The translations under genes and the position numbers were made by a program. The notes beneath the pieces were generated by a model, which saw only the letters and a list, made by a program, of their open reading frames with translations, did no database searches and was not told the DNA's origin. 64,000 bases of DNA from Amoebidium appalachense (Eukaryota > Ichthyosporea). This document shows positions 1 to 28,098 of the stretch, one piece after another. Where the stretch lies: positions 4,340,001 to 4,404,000 of the forward strand of contig CAVNZM010000008.1 in the NCBI GenBank assembly GCA_963693365.1, given 5' to 3'. Numbering within the stretch: the first letter of the stretch is position 1; each line of letters starts with the position of its first letter.

Positions 1-222
1 GTCATGGCCTGGCGTATGGATACAACATCCTCCCCCCCCCCCCCCCCCCCCCCCCCCCCACCCTCCAGTAGCTGCACACACAAGCGCATGCGCACAATCA
101 GAGGTTCCACATGGATCAATGAAACGTTTCTCCTGGAACCCCTTGTTCTTGTTTATTCTTTATTCCCCCCTCCCCCCTCCCCCCTCCCCCCCCCCCCCCC
201 AAAAAAAAAAAAAAAAAAGTCA

Positions 223-300
<78 letters not shown>

Positions 301-408
301 CCACCACCACCACGCGCGCGCACACACAACCACCACGCGCGCGTTCAGATGATCTCCCCCCTACCCCCCCCCCCCCCCCCAAAAAAAAAAAAAAAAAAAA
401 AAAAAGTC

Positions 409-481
<73 letters not shown>

Positions 482-847
482 CCACCACTACCACGCGCGC
501 GCACACAAAACCAAAACGAGCGCGCGTTCAGATCGATGATGTGAGATGAATGTGAGATGGTACCGTGGTCAGAGATGTGAGGCGTGAGTAGGTGGGACAC
601 TTGGGCCAAGTACACGGTTCAGGTGCATCTTTAATAGTGCTGTCGTGTGAGGCCTTTGCTGTGGTTCCACTCCCTCTCGTACTCAGACTGTAACCGTGCG
701 GTACTCAATCCGTCTGAGAGTGTGGGCGCACTGGGTATTTATACCTCTCGTGCAACCACTAATTGTTTAGCAATTAGGCACTCGTATGATAGATCCACAC
801 ACTCGTAAGCGGCTCGGCACTATGTGCGGGTCCGTCTTCCAATGATC

Positions 848-896
<49 letters not shown>

Positions 897-1905
897 AAAA
901 AAAAAAAAAAGACAAGAAAAAGAGTGGCCCTGCTACACCAATGACATAGTGTAGTTCTAAGTCTGACCACATATCACATGATGTATTTCCATACATATTC
1001 AAGCGTGTACGTGTGCCTGCATCAGGAAAAAACCGAATGGAATTGGTGTTGACACAGATTCTCATTAATACTTCAGTGTGCAGGCCTATTATAGGTGCAT
1101 AAGCATCTCGCTCCAATTGAAAGCTTACGTAAATCATTACATCTCCACCTATACTCCAATGGAAAGCAAACATAGATTCTTGCATCTACCTCTGTACTCT
1201 GTGGAGAAACCTGAGACCACACAAGGCCGTAACATATGAATCATCAATTGCAAACACACACATCATGCACACACGCACACACGTGTGTGAGCGCACGCAG
1301 GGCATGCTACACACACACAAAGAGGATGTGTGTGTGTAGCATGCCCTGTAATTAACACCTCTTCCTGGGTTATTCGGTTGTATGGGCCAACTGACCGTGT
1401 AATCGTCCGCCATGTTAGCTGTGTGCTTCTTTGACGCCCTTCCTTTCCCTAACTATTCTCCGTGCTACAGGCAGGCAAGGGGGAAAAGACCCTGTTGGCT
1501 TCTTAAAGTTCGATTTTTCGAAGAAACACAACAACGCCCGGACATCATAGCATCTACGCAGAGGAAAATCGGAGAAAAAACAACAACCCCAGCATGAGCT
1601 CAGTCACCGTGACTCACTGACAGGAGACATGACAGTCAGACGCTCGTCGATAGCTCCCTGGGAAACCTTGCATGCCCAAACAACACACACACACACCAGT
1701 TTAACCGGTCATGTATCGCCAAATGTAGTTTGATAGACCACATAATACCGCAACACACACACGTCACATTCACAACAGACACCCAGAAAGATAGCCTACC
1801 TGTAAATTACAACATCCTTGATTTTATACTAAACACGCGTAACTACGACCTGTTTATTAGATGTATTGATTGGCTTGAGAAACACATCACTACAAAATTA
1901 TAGCG

Positions 1906-1982
<77 letters not shown>

Positions 1983-2014
1983 CCAGCTGATACCGAGTGT
2001 CCCGAGGGGAGCCC

Positions 2015-2057
<43 letters not shown>

Positions 2058-2535
2058 GGGGAACCCCAACTAATTGATTTCTCCTTGTAGTCTTTATGGT
2101 GTCTCGTAGAGAAAGTAAACCCTGATATATAGTCACCACCCGACATCTATGTACGTGATCATGATATACCGCTGAGGGGATATTCCGAGCAAACCCCCCC
2201 CCCCCCATACCTGAGACTGGTTCTCTTTGCCTCGAGTAAACAGCGTAAACCCCCCCTTTAACTGATCTGCCAAAGATTAGCTATATTTAGCTAAATCCAG
2301 CTGTCTGCGCCAATATTTTATTCCATTTATGGCTAATCAGTTCTACATCCAAAATCATGTGGCTCAGTGACGTGCGCTTTTTTCCCTCAGCTCCAGGCTT
2401 TTCTTTTCTGCCAACAACAACCTTCTTCACCACTACCCAGATTGTGGACAGACGCACATTGTAGAGCTTTGAAACATTGCAGTTTTGGAAATAACTGGTT
2501 TAAGAAAGTAAGGGCATAAGAGCAGACAGGAAAAT
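1..2535. other. repeat-rich spacer without a recognisable gene
   Basis: I see no gene here. The stretch holds two composite C-run/A-run/(CA)n blocks (155-330 and 360-505), a poly-C then poly-A block (848-910), an (AC)n tract (about 1911-1981) and a poly-A tract (about 2020-2056). The sequence between is moderately complex but has no long open frame beyond tract-driven ones. It may include the promoter and 5' leader of the F-box gene that starts at 2536, but I recognise no promoter element. Confidence 0.6.
155..505. repeat. two tandem copies of a composite poly-C/poly-A/(CA)n unit
   Basis: Each copy runs in the same order: a C-run, an A-run, a short GTCA link, a (CA)n tract, an ACCACCAC stretch and a CGCGCGCG stretch followed by CACACA. 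The first copy covers about 155-345 and the second about 360-530. The shared order of six different parts points to duplication of the whole unit rather than independent slippage. Confidence 0.75.
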
Positions 2536-2631
2536 ATGGCGGAGAACAAGGGTGGTGCACGTGGTGGGCGCATACAGCCTGAGGACCCGCAGAAAGGTGT
2601 GTGTATGTGTGTGCGTGTCGTGCGTGCGTGC

Positions 2632-2685
<54 letters not shown>

Positions 2686-2720
2686 ATGTGCCGTGCATGT
2701 GTGTGCGTGCACATGCGCGC

Positions 2721-2776
<56 letters not shown>

Positions 2777-2834
2777 GTGTGTGTGCGTGTGCTTGCATGC
2801 GTGCGTGTGTGCGTGCGCGCACGCATGTTTTTGT

Positions 2835-2892
<58 letters not shown>

Positions 2893-2949
2893 ACACAGTG
2901 TGTGTGTGTGTGCGTGTGTGTGTGCGTGCGTGCGTGTGTGTGTGCGTGC

Positions 2950-3001
<52 letters not shown>

Positions 3002-3908
3002 TTTTGGTTGTGGGCAACCTATACCCACCTTTTTTTATTCTCGCTCACCTGCGCTTTTATCCTTGAAAAACGACATAAATGCGTTTTGTCCAGTTTCCCC
3101 ACGTGGCCCTATCGATTGGTTTGCCAAATGGTTCCCTCTTGCTTGTTCCACATTTCTTTGGTGCGCTTGACATTGAGACATTTTTGGCGAACAGGGCTCC
3201 CACAAGGATTTTATAACGGGCACCTGCTGTGTTCTTATGCAATTGGGGGCGGTGCTGGGCGGGGAGGTGGGGAAGGGGACGGGGGAAGGGGGGGGAGGGG
3301 GGGGAGGGGGAGAGGGGGAGGGCGAGGGGGTTGGAAGGGGGGGAGAAGCGGAGACGGAGACACATGAAGTTAGAAAACGACGGCAATGGGGAGGGGAGAG
3401 GGGGGGGGGAGGGGGGGGGGGGAGGTCGGGGGAGGTTTGAATCGAGGTGGCCTCATTCTCGTTGTAGCTGTTCTTTCACTGACCCCTCCTCTTTGCACCT
3501 CAGACTGCCCGTTTGCACATCTGCCAGCAGAGCTCACAGTTTCCATATTTGGCCGCCTGCCACTTGCCGACCGTCTCTCCTCCTCCCTCGTGTGCCACGC
3601 CTTTGCCGGACTGGCCCGGCACAAAGGTGCAGGTCACGTGACCATCACAGTGCCCTCAACAGACAGGGCAGCCAGCACCGAGGACCTCATGTTGCACGTG
3701 GCAGGCCTCAGGGTGTGGGCCAAACAGGTGGGGGGGGTGCACTTGGATGTAAAGAGGTTGGTGGTGTTGTGCAGAGAGCATGGCTTGACCAAAGGGGACA
3801 TGGAGAGGTTCTTTGTTGCCTGCTGGAATGAGTTGCCCCCTGCTGCATTGGATAATCTTACGATATTCTTTGCCTTGACAACGGAGATTGAGGTGCGTAT
3901 GTGATTTT

Positions 3909-3946
<38 letters not shown>

Positions 3947-5305
3947 TTCCCCCTCCCCCCCCCCTCCCCCCCTCCTCCCTTGAAGTTCCCCCCCTCCCCA
4001 CCGGAGCTCCCAGTGGGAGAAATCGGTCAGGCTGCTGTCACACTATGGATGACTTGGGTCACTTCACATTCTAAAGAACACAAGAATAAGATTGCTGTTA
4101 GTGTTTGCTTCTTCATATTTTCGTGTTCACTAATGTGCATGCGACTACTTGTCAATGACCGTCTGTTTCTTTGACAATGTGTGGATTAGTATGTATCCGT
4201 ATAGTGATGATACGAATGTAACCACACGCTTTCCCACTGCATCGATTCTTCTATCTAATAATATCTATATTGATAACCGCTGTCGTACGTACCTCTGCCC
4301 CTCTCCTGAGCCCGTTCCCAAACCAAACCTCTCTCCCCCTTCATTGCCGCGTACTTATTTCTCATCCTGCCGTATGTATTCTGTTATGTATTTCCAATAG
4401 CCCTTTCGTAACATGTATCGTAATCAAACCACCCCTTCACTCACCTGCTCATACCCACACACCAGCCAAACCTGGTTTTCTCGCACGGCATTTCTCTTTC
4501 TCTTTTCCACCAGGCTCGTGAAGGCGTGCCCAGGGCAATCTCCACATTCACCAGCCTGTGTAAAGTCGACAAAAACACGTGTGTTCGTCGGCTCACCATC
4601 CATTCTGTAAAGGAAAGATACCCAAATTTCGGTGACTATGCATCGGCTGTGCTCTGTTCAGCGTGTATTTCCCTCCCCAATCTGGAGTATCTCGAAACCG
4701 ATAATATGCCAAACCCGCCCGCCAATCCGGATGTTGAGATCACAGGGCTCCGGAAATTGAAGTCGCTGGCGATGAAAAACGCCGATATCTGGAGGGAAGA
4801 ATTAACGGAAACGTGTGGTGAACTGCGAAATTTGGAAGAAATTTTATTCGTGCATCCGCAAACGCGTCGCACGTGCACATCGTCGCGAACCCAATAACCC
4901 AAAATATACTTTTGGGTATGCTTCAGAAATGCACCAAACTGCGCGAGATAACCGTCGATCATATCGAAGGCGATGTATATGTGTTTCCCCAGCTACCCCT
5001 CTTGGAGAAATTGACTATAATGGTAGATAACATAGAACTGGACGGGATAGAAGCAAGCACGTCGCTGAGGATTTTCAAGGTTCATTGGCGAGGGCAGTTA
5101 CGTGGAGGCACCATATTTGCGCACGTCCCAACTCGAGGAGTTTTCACTCTGTTGCAGAAATCCTTTGGATTTCTACGAGGAGCTAAACGATACCGAATTT
5201 CTGAGAGATAACCAGCACACACTGAAGAGATTGAACATTGAGGCAACATGGACACACACAGAGGTGAGTTTTTTCTGACACTGTCTTCTCTCTGCCTCTC
5301 CATGC

Positions 5306-5347
<42 letters not shown>

Positions 5348-6496
5348 AAAAAATAATAATAATAAAAAAATCCAAACCCCTAACCCCTCAACCCCCCTCT
5401 CTTCCTCTCTTCCCCTCCCTTCCCCCCGCCATCCCTTCCTCCCTCACTCTCTCTCTCTCGCTCCCTCTCCCCTCCCCCCCCCCCCCTCCCCCTCCCGCCC
5501 CGCCCCCCACCCTAAAAAAGGGCTCCCCCCCCCCCCCCCCTCCCCCCCCCCCCCAAAAAAAAAAGAAAGAAAGAAAGAAAGAAAGAAAAAAATAGAGAAA
5601 AGACGAGCTTTGAAAAGAAGAGAAATAAAAAGAGAGAGAGAGAGAGAGAGGGAGAGAAACCGTTTTTTGCCCCACCGTGGCACAACTCATCTTGGCTTCC
5701 TCACACTGTGCGAGCGTTGCCCATGATGCACACCACGTTCACACACACACACGTACACATACACCCCACAACAAAAACAACCAAATAACCAATAAAATGA
5801 ATCGCAGGTTCTACCCGGTCTGCATGAACTCGAAGAGCTGGAGCTTACAGCACCGTTCACTCTAGGAACGAGAGTTTTTATCTTAACGGGCATTTCGCAT
5901 TGGTCAATCACCCGCACCTATATTTTCTTTCCATCGACAAGTTCTGTGATTTCTCCTCCCTCGGACCAGCCCCGATCGCCCCCCATGAGCTCAGAGTATG
6001 TCTTTTTACACGTCTGGATATGCTCACTGACATATCCGCCCTCTCGTCGTGTTTATATCTGGTTGACATTCGGCTGGAATATCTCGACAGTCTCCAGGAT
6101 ATATCCCCCCTCGGACACTGCCCGGAGCTCAAAACCATTTACCTGCACGACATGAAGGCCCTAACGGACATAACCTCCATTTCCCTCTGCCTCCTTCTGT
6201 CCGAACTTTCACTCATCCGACTAGAACAAGTGCTTGATGTTTCGTGTTTGGCCTTGCCTCAACGTCAGTTTTGCACAAAGTTCATCTGGAGGATATCAAC
6301 GCAAATGTTTCTGTGCTGGCGTCGTGTCCGTATTTGCGGGAGGTGACTATTGTGGGTGATGTGGAAGGTGGCAGAGAGCTCCAATCTGCGGTTGAACATG
6401 TAAGCCCTAATAGACCCCCCACTCCCAGCCCCTCCCCGTGGAGCGATAGTGGTTAGTATGGTAGTCCCTCTATCCCTCTCACTCACTCTTTCTATC

Positions 6497-6543
<47 letters not shown>

Positions 6544-6673
6544 AAAAAAAAAAAAAAAAGAAAAAAAGAAGGAAAAAGTGGTAGGGGAACCCCCTTCCCT
6601 CATACATACACACATACTAGCTCTGCCTCCCGCTCCCCCCCCCCCCCCCCCCCCCCCCTCCCCCTCCCCCCCC

Positions 6674-6729
<56 letters not shown>

Positions 6730-6919
6730 TTCCCCCCGCAACCCACCCCCTCCACCCCCGGCCTTCCTTTCTCTCTATCTCTCAGCTCCCCCCCCCCCCC
6801 CCTCCCCCCCTTCTCTCCCTCCCTCTCTCTCTCTATGTTGGTACGTACAAGTAAAGAGGGTGTTACGATTTCGCTCCCCACAAACTGCCAGTGCATTCCC
6901 CCCCTCCCCTCCCCTCCCC

Positions 6920-6957
<38 letters not shown>

Positions 6958-7115
6958 GCACCACAACTGCTTGTATGTTTGTATTTATGCACATATGTAT
7001 ACCATGTGATGTGATCATGTAGCATTCATAACTGGGCCTTTCTCTGACGTCAACCTCTCTCCCGTAGAGAATGGTGGAGGGCCGGGATTGGCTGGATGAT
7101 GCCTTTGACATGTAA
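2536..7115 (+). CDS. F-box protein with leucine-rich repeats (frame breaks present)
   Basis: Exons by splice phase and homology: 2536-2596, 3504-3892, 4514-5263, 5808-6399, 7068-7115. Together they give about 613 residues. Exon 1 (MAENKGG start) ends in phase 1 and joins exon 2 as ...DCPFAHLPAELTVSIF, a typical F-box core (about residues 21-62). F-box proteins bind Skp1 in SCF ubiquitin ligases, and the LRRs usually bind the substrate. Exons 3-4 hold degenerate LRRs such as LPNLEYLE, LEKLTIMV and repeated L.DIS.L..C..L units. The last exon ends ...WLDDAFDM-stop. The reading frame shifts near 4856 and returns near 5074, then shifts near 5870 and near 6240. Each shift needs one base, and splicing does not explain them well. 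This is either a decaying gene or local sequence error. The exon 1 donor lies at the edge of a (GT)n tract. The substrate is unknown. Confidence 0.7.
2636..3000. repeat. compound (GT)n/(GTGC)n microsatellite in intron 1 of the F-box gene
   Basis: About 365 bases of GT dinucleotides are interrupted by GTGC steps, a CACAC flip near 2891 and a short TTTTTG break near 2827. The tract starts just after the exon 1 donor (AAAG before GTGTGT at 2597). Alternating purine-pyrimidine of this length can adopt Z-DNA, which is an inference. Confidence 0.9.
3504..3892 (+). other. F-box exon (exon 2 of the F-box/LRR gene)
   Basis: This is the best-supported exon of the gene. It opens after a CACCTCAG acceptor, stays open for 130 codons, and closes at GAG before a GTGCGT donor. 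Residues of the F-box signature are visible: LPAEL, IFGRLPL, RLSSSLVCHAF. The rest is an alpha-helical linker with motifs such as FFVACWNELPP that leads into the LRR region. Confidence 0.8.
3893..4513 (+). other. intron 2 of the F-box/LRR gene
   Basis: It starts GTGCGTATG and ends TTCCACCAG. It holds a poly-C run (3911-3946) and otherwise unique sequence. The only open frames are short and without family likeness. Confidence 0.7.
6400..7067 (+). other. intron 4 of the F-box/LRR gene with C/A homopolymer blocks
   Basis: The donor is GTAAGC after GAACAT, and the acceptor is CTCCCGTAG at 7067. It contains a poly-C then poly-A block (about 6500-6560), a very long C-run cluster (6639-6729) and a (CA)n tract (about 6918-6955). 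Joining gives a phase-0 last exon of 16 codons including the stop. If the intron were not spliced, translation would stop at 6456. Confidence 0.6.
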
Positions 7116-7487
7116 TTAACTGTGTGACTGTCGGCCAATAAGACCATCGGGCTGGTTATCGCATGCGACAGCTATGAATACGACAATAGACGAGAGATTG
7201 CTGCCTCATTCATTGATACTTGCATTGCAATTACATAGACACTTAGGGTGTTTTGATCTTATTGGTCACCCTTAACTGATAATTATAAAAATGTAGCAGG
7301 ATTCTCCGAACCACCTTCGGCTACCCTGTATACCTTTTATAAAAGAGACTTCACTGGGGTATTTCATACATGTATATCAGTCGTCTGTTCTTCCCTCCTA
7401 ACCCCCCCCCCCCCCCCCCCCCTCACTCGCTCCTCCCCCCCCGTCCTCCCCCCCCCCCCCAAAAAAACAAACAAACAAACAAACAAA

Positions 7488-7527
<40 letters not shown>

Positions 7528-7819
7528 GTCGCACGCATGCCCTCAAAAAAATTTATGAATTACACAGGGCCTGACCAGTACCACTATATTATCAATTTAG
7601 TTCCTCGTGTTGTGTACATACTGTAGTTGATATGATGTTTGTGCACTGATTAAATAGTTCCGGCCAGAGCGGCCCGTAGTCAATTGCAGAAGTGTTTTGG
7701 TCCTCAGAAACACCTATGAATCTGAATAAAATTTTGGCAGGGTCGCACCAGGTTTCTCTGCAGGACATACCAGTGCAATATGTCGATCATCCAAGATCTG
7801 GAGCAGTTGGGGCATTTAG

Positions 7820-7871
<52 letters not shown>

Positions 7872-8262
7872 ACCAAAAAAAAAAAACAAAACCAAAAAAA
7901 AAAAAAAAACACTGTCCGCCACCGATCGAGTGACGGTGCCGCGCATATTTCAACCTTATACAGGCTGAGCAGCCATGCATACCGGTACCGGTATGATCAC
8001 AAACAATCCGATGTCGTGTGTGTCGTGTCAGCCGCTTATTTGCTCAGCATGCACGTACACTGATAATAGTATGCAAGGGGTTGCACCTTGGTAAGAATAT
8101 ATGTATGGACGTACATGCTTGTAGTGGTTTATCGTTTATGGCACGTGGGGTTTTGACCTATTGGCCGATAGGGGTGGCCAATCCCCCCCTCCCCCCGCCC
8201 CGGGGCACTCATAATCACATTTGACACAAAACGAATGGTGACGGCTCATGATCACATTGCAA

Positions 8263-8296
<34 letters not shown>

Positions 8297-8744
8297 GTTT
8301 TAGCTTGTGCCAAATCATGTCGTTGCCACAGGCAAAATCTTCGGTTACATTATGTCCAGAATTATGTATCTTCTTTATACGGGTTGAATTTGCATGGATA
8401 TATTGCCAATGGATATATACATTCGGGTTGTGTGTCCTTTCAATTCCCTCATTTTCATATTGTGTGAAACTTTCGATACTCTTTTGAAACAATTTGTTTA
8501 CACAAACACTGTGAATGATAAACGATTAAAGAAAAACCATGTCAAAACACCAGTACACCAAAACCAAAATATCGTTGATGAGAAGAAAAAGGGGAAAGGA
8601 AAAATAAACACGGGTTTATCCCAAAAACACTGAAACAAAAAAGGAGACTTAACAAACATAACAATACGGCGATACGAGAAACAGGACACTATAATACCCA
8701 AAAGTGTATGCCTGCCTTACGATACCTCCACAGATCATTAGTTC

Positions 8745-8795
<51 letters not shown>

Positions 8796-9177
8796 ACCCC
8801 CACCCCACCTGATCACAAAAAAAAAACAAACAAAAAAAACAAACAAACAAACAAACAAACAAACAAAAAAAAACACACATCATAACAACCAAGGGAAAGA
8901 AAGGAATGGGAAAAAGAAAAGGGCTGTAGAACGGCCGGAACGACTAAAATACACCAAGCCTGACAGGCACAATCCATCCCCCCCCCCCCCCCCCCCCCTT
9001 TCCACGTTCACAAAACACACACAGCACACACCCACACCCACCCACCCACACAAAAACACACACACACCTACAACCTACATAGCCATCTGTAACATGCCGG
9101 CTCGTTCCTACCGCCCATCCACACCCCACACTCAACATAAACACAGGGAATCAATGCAGTTAAAAAAAAAACCCCCA
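7116..9177. other. spacer between convergent genes
   Basis: It lies between the 3' end of the F-box gene (+) and the 3' end of NDC1 (-). It contains C/A homopolymer blocks (7402-7466, 7820-7910, 8746-8880), a (CA)n tract (about 7491-7526), a T-run (8265-8296) and AACA repeats. I recognise no gene. Candidate AATAAA motifs exist, for example near 7725, but none is convincing as a poly(A) signal. Confidence 0.55.
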
Positions 9178-24025
<14,848 letters not shown>

Positions 24026-24242
24026 GCTGTCTGTGAGAACACATGTCAGAATCGACAAATAAAAAAGGGGAAAAGAGGGAAGATTCTCACCCGGAAGAAA
24101 AAAAAACAAAAAAAAAACTTAAACGGGTAAATGAGGAGCCGCCACGGGAGAGCAGAATGAGGTTTCTTATGAGGGAAAGAGGGGGGGGGGGGGGGGGGGG
24201 GGGGGCAAGGTGTGTGTGTGTGTGCTTTCGCGAGCGCATGAC

Positions 24243-24283
<41 letters not shown>

Positions 24284-24291
24284 GTGTGTCT

Positions 24292-24330
<39 letters not shown>

Positions 24331-24668
24331 TTTGCTGGGTAATGGGAAAACAGAGGAAGTAAAACCTTGAAAGCCATATGCATCAAGGCACCGTATACGA
24401 GATCGGCTAGCAAGGGTCCTTCCCAAATGTTGAGGAAAGAAGGAAAGAAGTGGCTATGTAGTGCATGGGCTAGTAGTGAGCCAGGTCGGGAGGAAGGAAA
24501 AGGGGCGGGCCGTGGGCGGCGGGCGGGTGGCGCGGGGGCGGGGGGGGGGGGGGGGGGGGGGGGGGGAGAGGGAATGAGGAGGAGAGGAGGGGAGAAAGGG
24601 GTGGGGCGAGGGAGGGAGAGGGAGGGAGGGAGAGAGAAAGGAAGAGGAGGGATGTAAAAGAGGGAGAG

Positions 24669-24703
24669 GGGGGGAGAAAGGGGGGGGGGGGGGGGGGGGG
24701 GGG

Positions 24704-24749
<46 letters not shown>

Positions 24750-24837
24750 AGGGGAGAGAAAGAGAGAGAGTGAGAGTGAGAGTGAGAGAGAATAGGGGAA
24801 AGAGAGCGGGGTGGAGGGGGAAGGGGGGGGGGGGGGG

Positions 24838-24874
<37 letters not shown>

Positions 24875-24960
24875 GAGAGAGGAAGAGAGCGGAAGAGAGA
24901 GAGAGAGAGAGAGAGTGAGAGACAGAGAGAGAGAGAAAAGGAGTGAGTGAGAGAGAGAAC
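24669..24960. repeat. (GA)n-rich tract with G-runs
   Basis: GA dinucleotides dominate the stretch, with G-runs near 24680-24706 and 24823-24838. It lies within 650-950 bases upstream of the NDC1 start. Confidence 0.85.
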
Positions 24961-26508
24961 TTAATCCTAGCCAAAGAATGGAAACACATTGGCAGACACA
25001 GAGCCTTGCAACCAAAAGGGGTGTTTTATCAGGGAGGAAAGGCGGCTAACTGAAGTAACCAGTGATTTGCGGCAAGCAACAAGGAAGACTTGTTGGATGT
25101 AGATGGAACATGGATAACCAGTCAAAAACAATGTGCTTCAGGCAAATGGGAAGTAAACAGCGGCCTGAGAGAAAGGCAATGTTTGTAAAGCGACGCAGCA
25201 AGTGCACTGCCTGTGTGTGTGCCAAGGTTTGTGCATGTATGTCCGTGTGCGTGCATGAGTGGATGCCGGACTGAAATTAGATGGTTGCGCGCGCACACAC
25301 ACACATACACAGTGTGTGTGTGTGCGTATGTTCGGGTATGTCTAGTCTCTCTGTATGCGCGAGGTTGTCCACGCGCGAGCATTATATCTAGGCGTACACA
25401 TATCTATAGCCATGCATGTGTCCCATACATAGCCTTTCAGCGTGAAAAAAGCCGTATATGCTTCTGCGAAAGAAGTAGAGGTGTAGATGCCATGAAGTGA
25501 GAAGAACCAGAGCAGCAGGATTCCACAAGTAGCCCATCACTGCTTTAGAAATAATTTGCAAGCGCACGAGCAATGGGAAAGGGCCAGTTGATGGAGGTGG
25601 CGAAGGGGCCGCGGGTGGGGGGGGGGGGGGGGGGGGGGGGGAGAGGGGGGGGGGGGAGAGGGGGGGGGGGGGGGCTGAAAGTCTACCTTTTGAACCTTGG
25701 TGGTGGCTAGTCAACAAAGTTGGTTTTCGTTTCTACAAACCCAATTGCACGGGCTTGGCTTCTTTCCACTTAGCTCAAGCGCGGGAAGATGTTTGCTTCG
25801 TGCATATAAATTCGTGGATCCACACACCGTAAGCCCAGTGTGGAAATGTATACCAAAACCTTTCCTAGGGGGTGCCTGAATGGGAAACGATAAAGAAGTA
25901 GCAAAACGAGGCTAGTTAGCTAAATTTTCAAAGGAAACCCCGCACCTACGTATATATTCTTCTGCTAAAGAGAAGAGAAGTGCGTTTTTACGCAGTGCCC
26001 CTCATAGGTTCCCGGCCCCCGCTTGAGTCTGGCAGTGCGCGTGCGTGTGCCTGCAGTTGTGCCGGCCGAAGATTTTGGGAGCCCGCGCTTTGTCGATCGG
26101 ATGCACTTCATTGGTTTACACCATACTGCTTAGGTAGACGCTTGCTAATCAAATTAGCCAGACTAAATATTTTGCCAAAGAAGAGCACATGTTCATTTTC
26201 ATCGCACGATTACACCCGATCGCTTTCTTCATCTGAAGTATATATCCAGCACAGGCCTACAGGCAGGGTACCAGCCAAGGCCTCCTAGGCTTGGTGCCAG
26301 CTCAATCTGCCAGCTCAGGGCCGGGTGCCCCAACCAACTGCCATTTCAAAACTAAGGATATGCCTACGGCATGAAGCTTGCTCGCCGGGGCGGGGGCGAA
26401 AGGCGACGGCCAAGGAAATGCGCTTTCGATCCATATTCTGGCTTTCCAGCCAAAAATATTGTCAAAAATATTGTCTATCACTGCTCCTACAGCGGGTCTC
26501 TCCCTCTC

Positions 26509-26517
26509 TCTCTCTAG

Positions 26518-26609
<92 letters not shown>

Positions 26610-26632
26610 TCTCACTCTCCGCCCCCAAAAGG

Positions 26633-26725
<93 letters not shown>

Positions 26726-26750
26726 CGTCTCTCTATCTCTCTCGTTCTCC
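26509..26750. repeat. (CT)n microsatellite in two blocks
   Basis: Two blocks of CT units (about 26515-26604 and 26635-26722) are separated by a CCGCCCCCAAAAGGAG spacer. A C-run follows at 26750-26772. Confidence 0.95.
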
Positions 26751-27031
26751 CCCCCCCCCCCCCCCCCCCCCCGTCCCTCTCCCCCCCGAGTCCCTCTCTC
26801 TCTCAGAGAGGGGGCCCCTCATAGTCCGCTGGGAGGACCATACTAGCCGACCCAAAATGTAAACTTTACATTTTCTCCCATTGTCTGTTGGGGGGGGAGG
26901 GGGACTTGGAGGGAGGGACTCGGAGGGGCGGAGGGCGAGAGGGATCGGAGGTTATGAGTTGAATAGAGTGCATGCCATTTTCCCTCCCCATTTAGATTCT
27001 ACACACACACATGCGCACACATGCATGCACA

Positions 27032-27204
27032 CATTCGCTAAGTTTAGAACACGCAGCACAAGCACAGACACGTGAGATACACAGACACACACAGACTGAG
27101 CTATGACATAATGACGTAGTATACAAACAACTACACGTGCTCTCGCTAAGTTTAGAACACGCACTTGTACAAGCACAGACACGTGAGACACACAGACACA
27201 TGGC
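27032..27204. repeat. direct repeat pair, about 60 bases each
   Basis: Both copies share TCGCTAAGTTTAGAACACGCA and CAAGCACAGACACGTGAGA followed by ACACAGACACA. Copy 1 starts near 27034 and copy 2 near 27142. A few bases differ between copies. Confidence 0.8.
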
Positions 27205-27764
27205 ATGTATAACACACGAATGAAGTTTGGCAAGTTCACAAACGTGCATGACTCGAAGTGGCCAAGCCAAGAAACACGGCTCCGCCGAAAGCAAATACCA
27301 TACGTATTCATTGTATATGTACGTAGTAGTGACTGTCACTAATATATTTTCTATTACAAGTAGGTCTGTGCGCCGGCTGTCGCCGGCGCCAAAACATAAC
27401 GAGACAGTTATTGATGTTGGGTTGTGTGGTGGTTACCTCCCCTCCCCCCTCCCCCCGGCCCCCCCCCCGATCCCTAAACCCCCCACCGGCCTCACGCCCC
27501 CCCCCCCCCCCCCCCCCCCCCGGCCCCCCTCCCCCCCCCAGGCTGGCCCCCCCACCTCACGCTCCCCCCCCCCCCCCCTTTTCTTGCCCCTCTCCCACTC
27601 AAAAAGGTGAGAATACACACACGTTCATGATTGGCACGTGATCATCAAGGGAAAAGGAGAGGTAGGCAAAAGAGGAATTCAAGGGTTTCATTGGAGGGTG
27701 TGTCACAGCCAATGAACAAGAAAAAAGCATACATGAGCGACCCCCCAAACCCCCGTCTCTCTAG

Positions 27765-27891
27765 ATTATACTGGATAGAGATCTATGGATAGGAGAGGTA
27801 TGGTCAAGGGGCCGGGGGGGATGGTCTCTCTAGATTATACTGGATAGCACATCATGTAGTAGAGATCTATGGATAGGAGAGGTATGGTCAA
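27765..27891. repeat. direct repeat pair sharing an AGATTATACTGGATAG core
   Basis: Copy 1 (about 27766-27810) and copy 2 (about 27825-27891) share CTCTCTAGATTATACTGGAT and AGATCTATGGATAGGAGAGG plus TATGGTCA. Copy 2 has about 15 extra bases (CACATCATGTAGT) in the middle. Confidence 0.85.
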
Positions 27892-28098
27892 CCCCCCCCC
27901 CCCCCCCCCCCCCTCAGCCAGACATGATCACAGTGCATATGTGAGCACGCACTCTAATATATTCCGCGTGCACGCACAGTGTCACTTTCATCTGTAAAAA
28001 AAATAATATAACCATATACATTGCACACTTTCATCTCTAAAGTAATTTAACATAATGCATACTTCATAAAAAACGTGACACTACAATAGAATAACACT

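Noticed and set aside
4-549. Long open frames of His-Thr, Pro, Lys or Val-Cys repeats across the window
   Set aside because: They are translations of (CA)n, (GT)n and homopolymer tracts, occur in several frames and on both strands at once, and have no non-repetitive core.
4850-4926. A 77-base intron as explanation for the first F-box gene frame break
   Set aside because: It fits phase but removes about 25 residues of LRR-like sequence and leaves an impossible repeat spacing; the GTGCAT donor is weak.
24350-24440. Hydrophobic minus-strand frame (LLADLVYGALMHMAF) as an upstream NDC1 exon
   Set aside because: The ATG at 24025 gives a phase-0 exon 1 that joins exon 2 correctly. The upstream segment would join in the wrong frame.
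25980-26288. 102-codon plus-strand frame in the NDC1 upstream spacer
   Set aside because: No family likeness, no supported splice partners, and length within chance expectation for this GC content.
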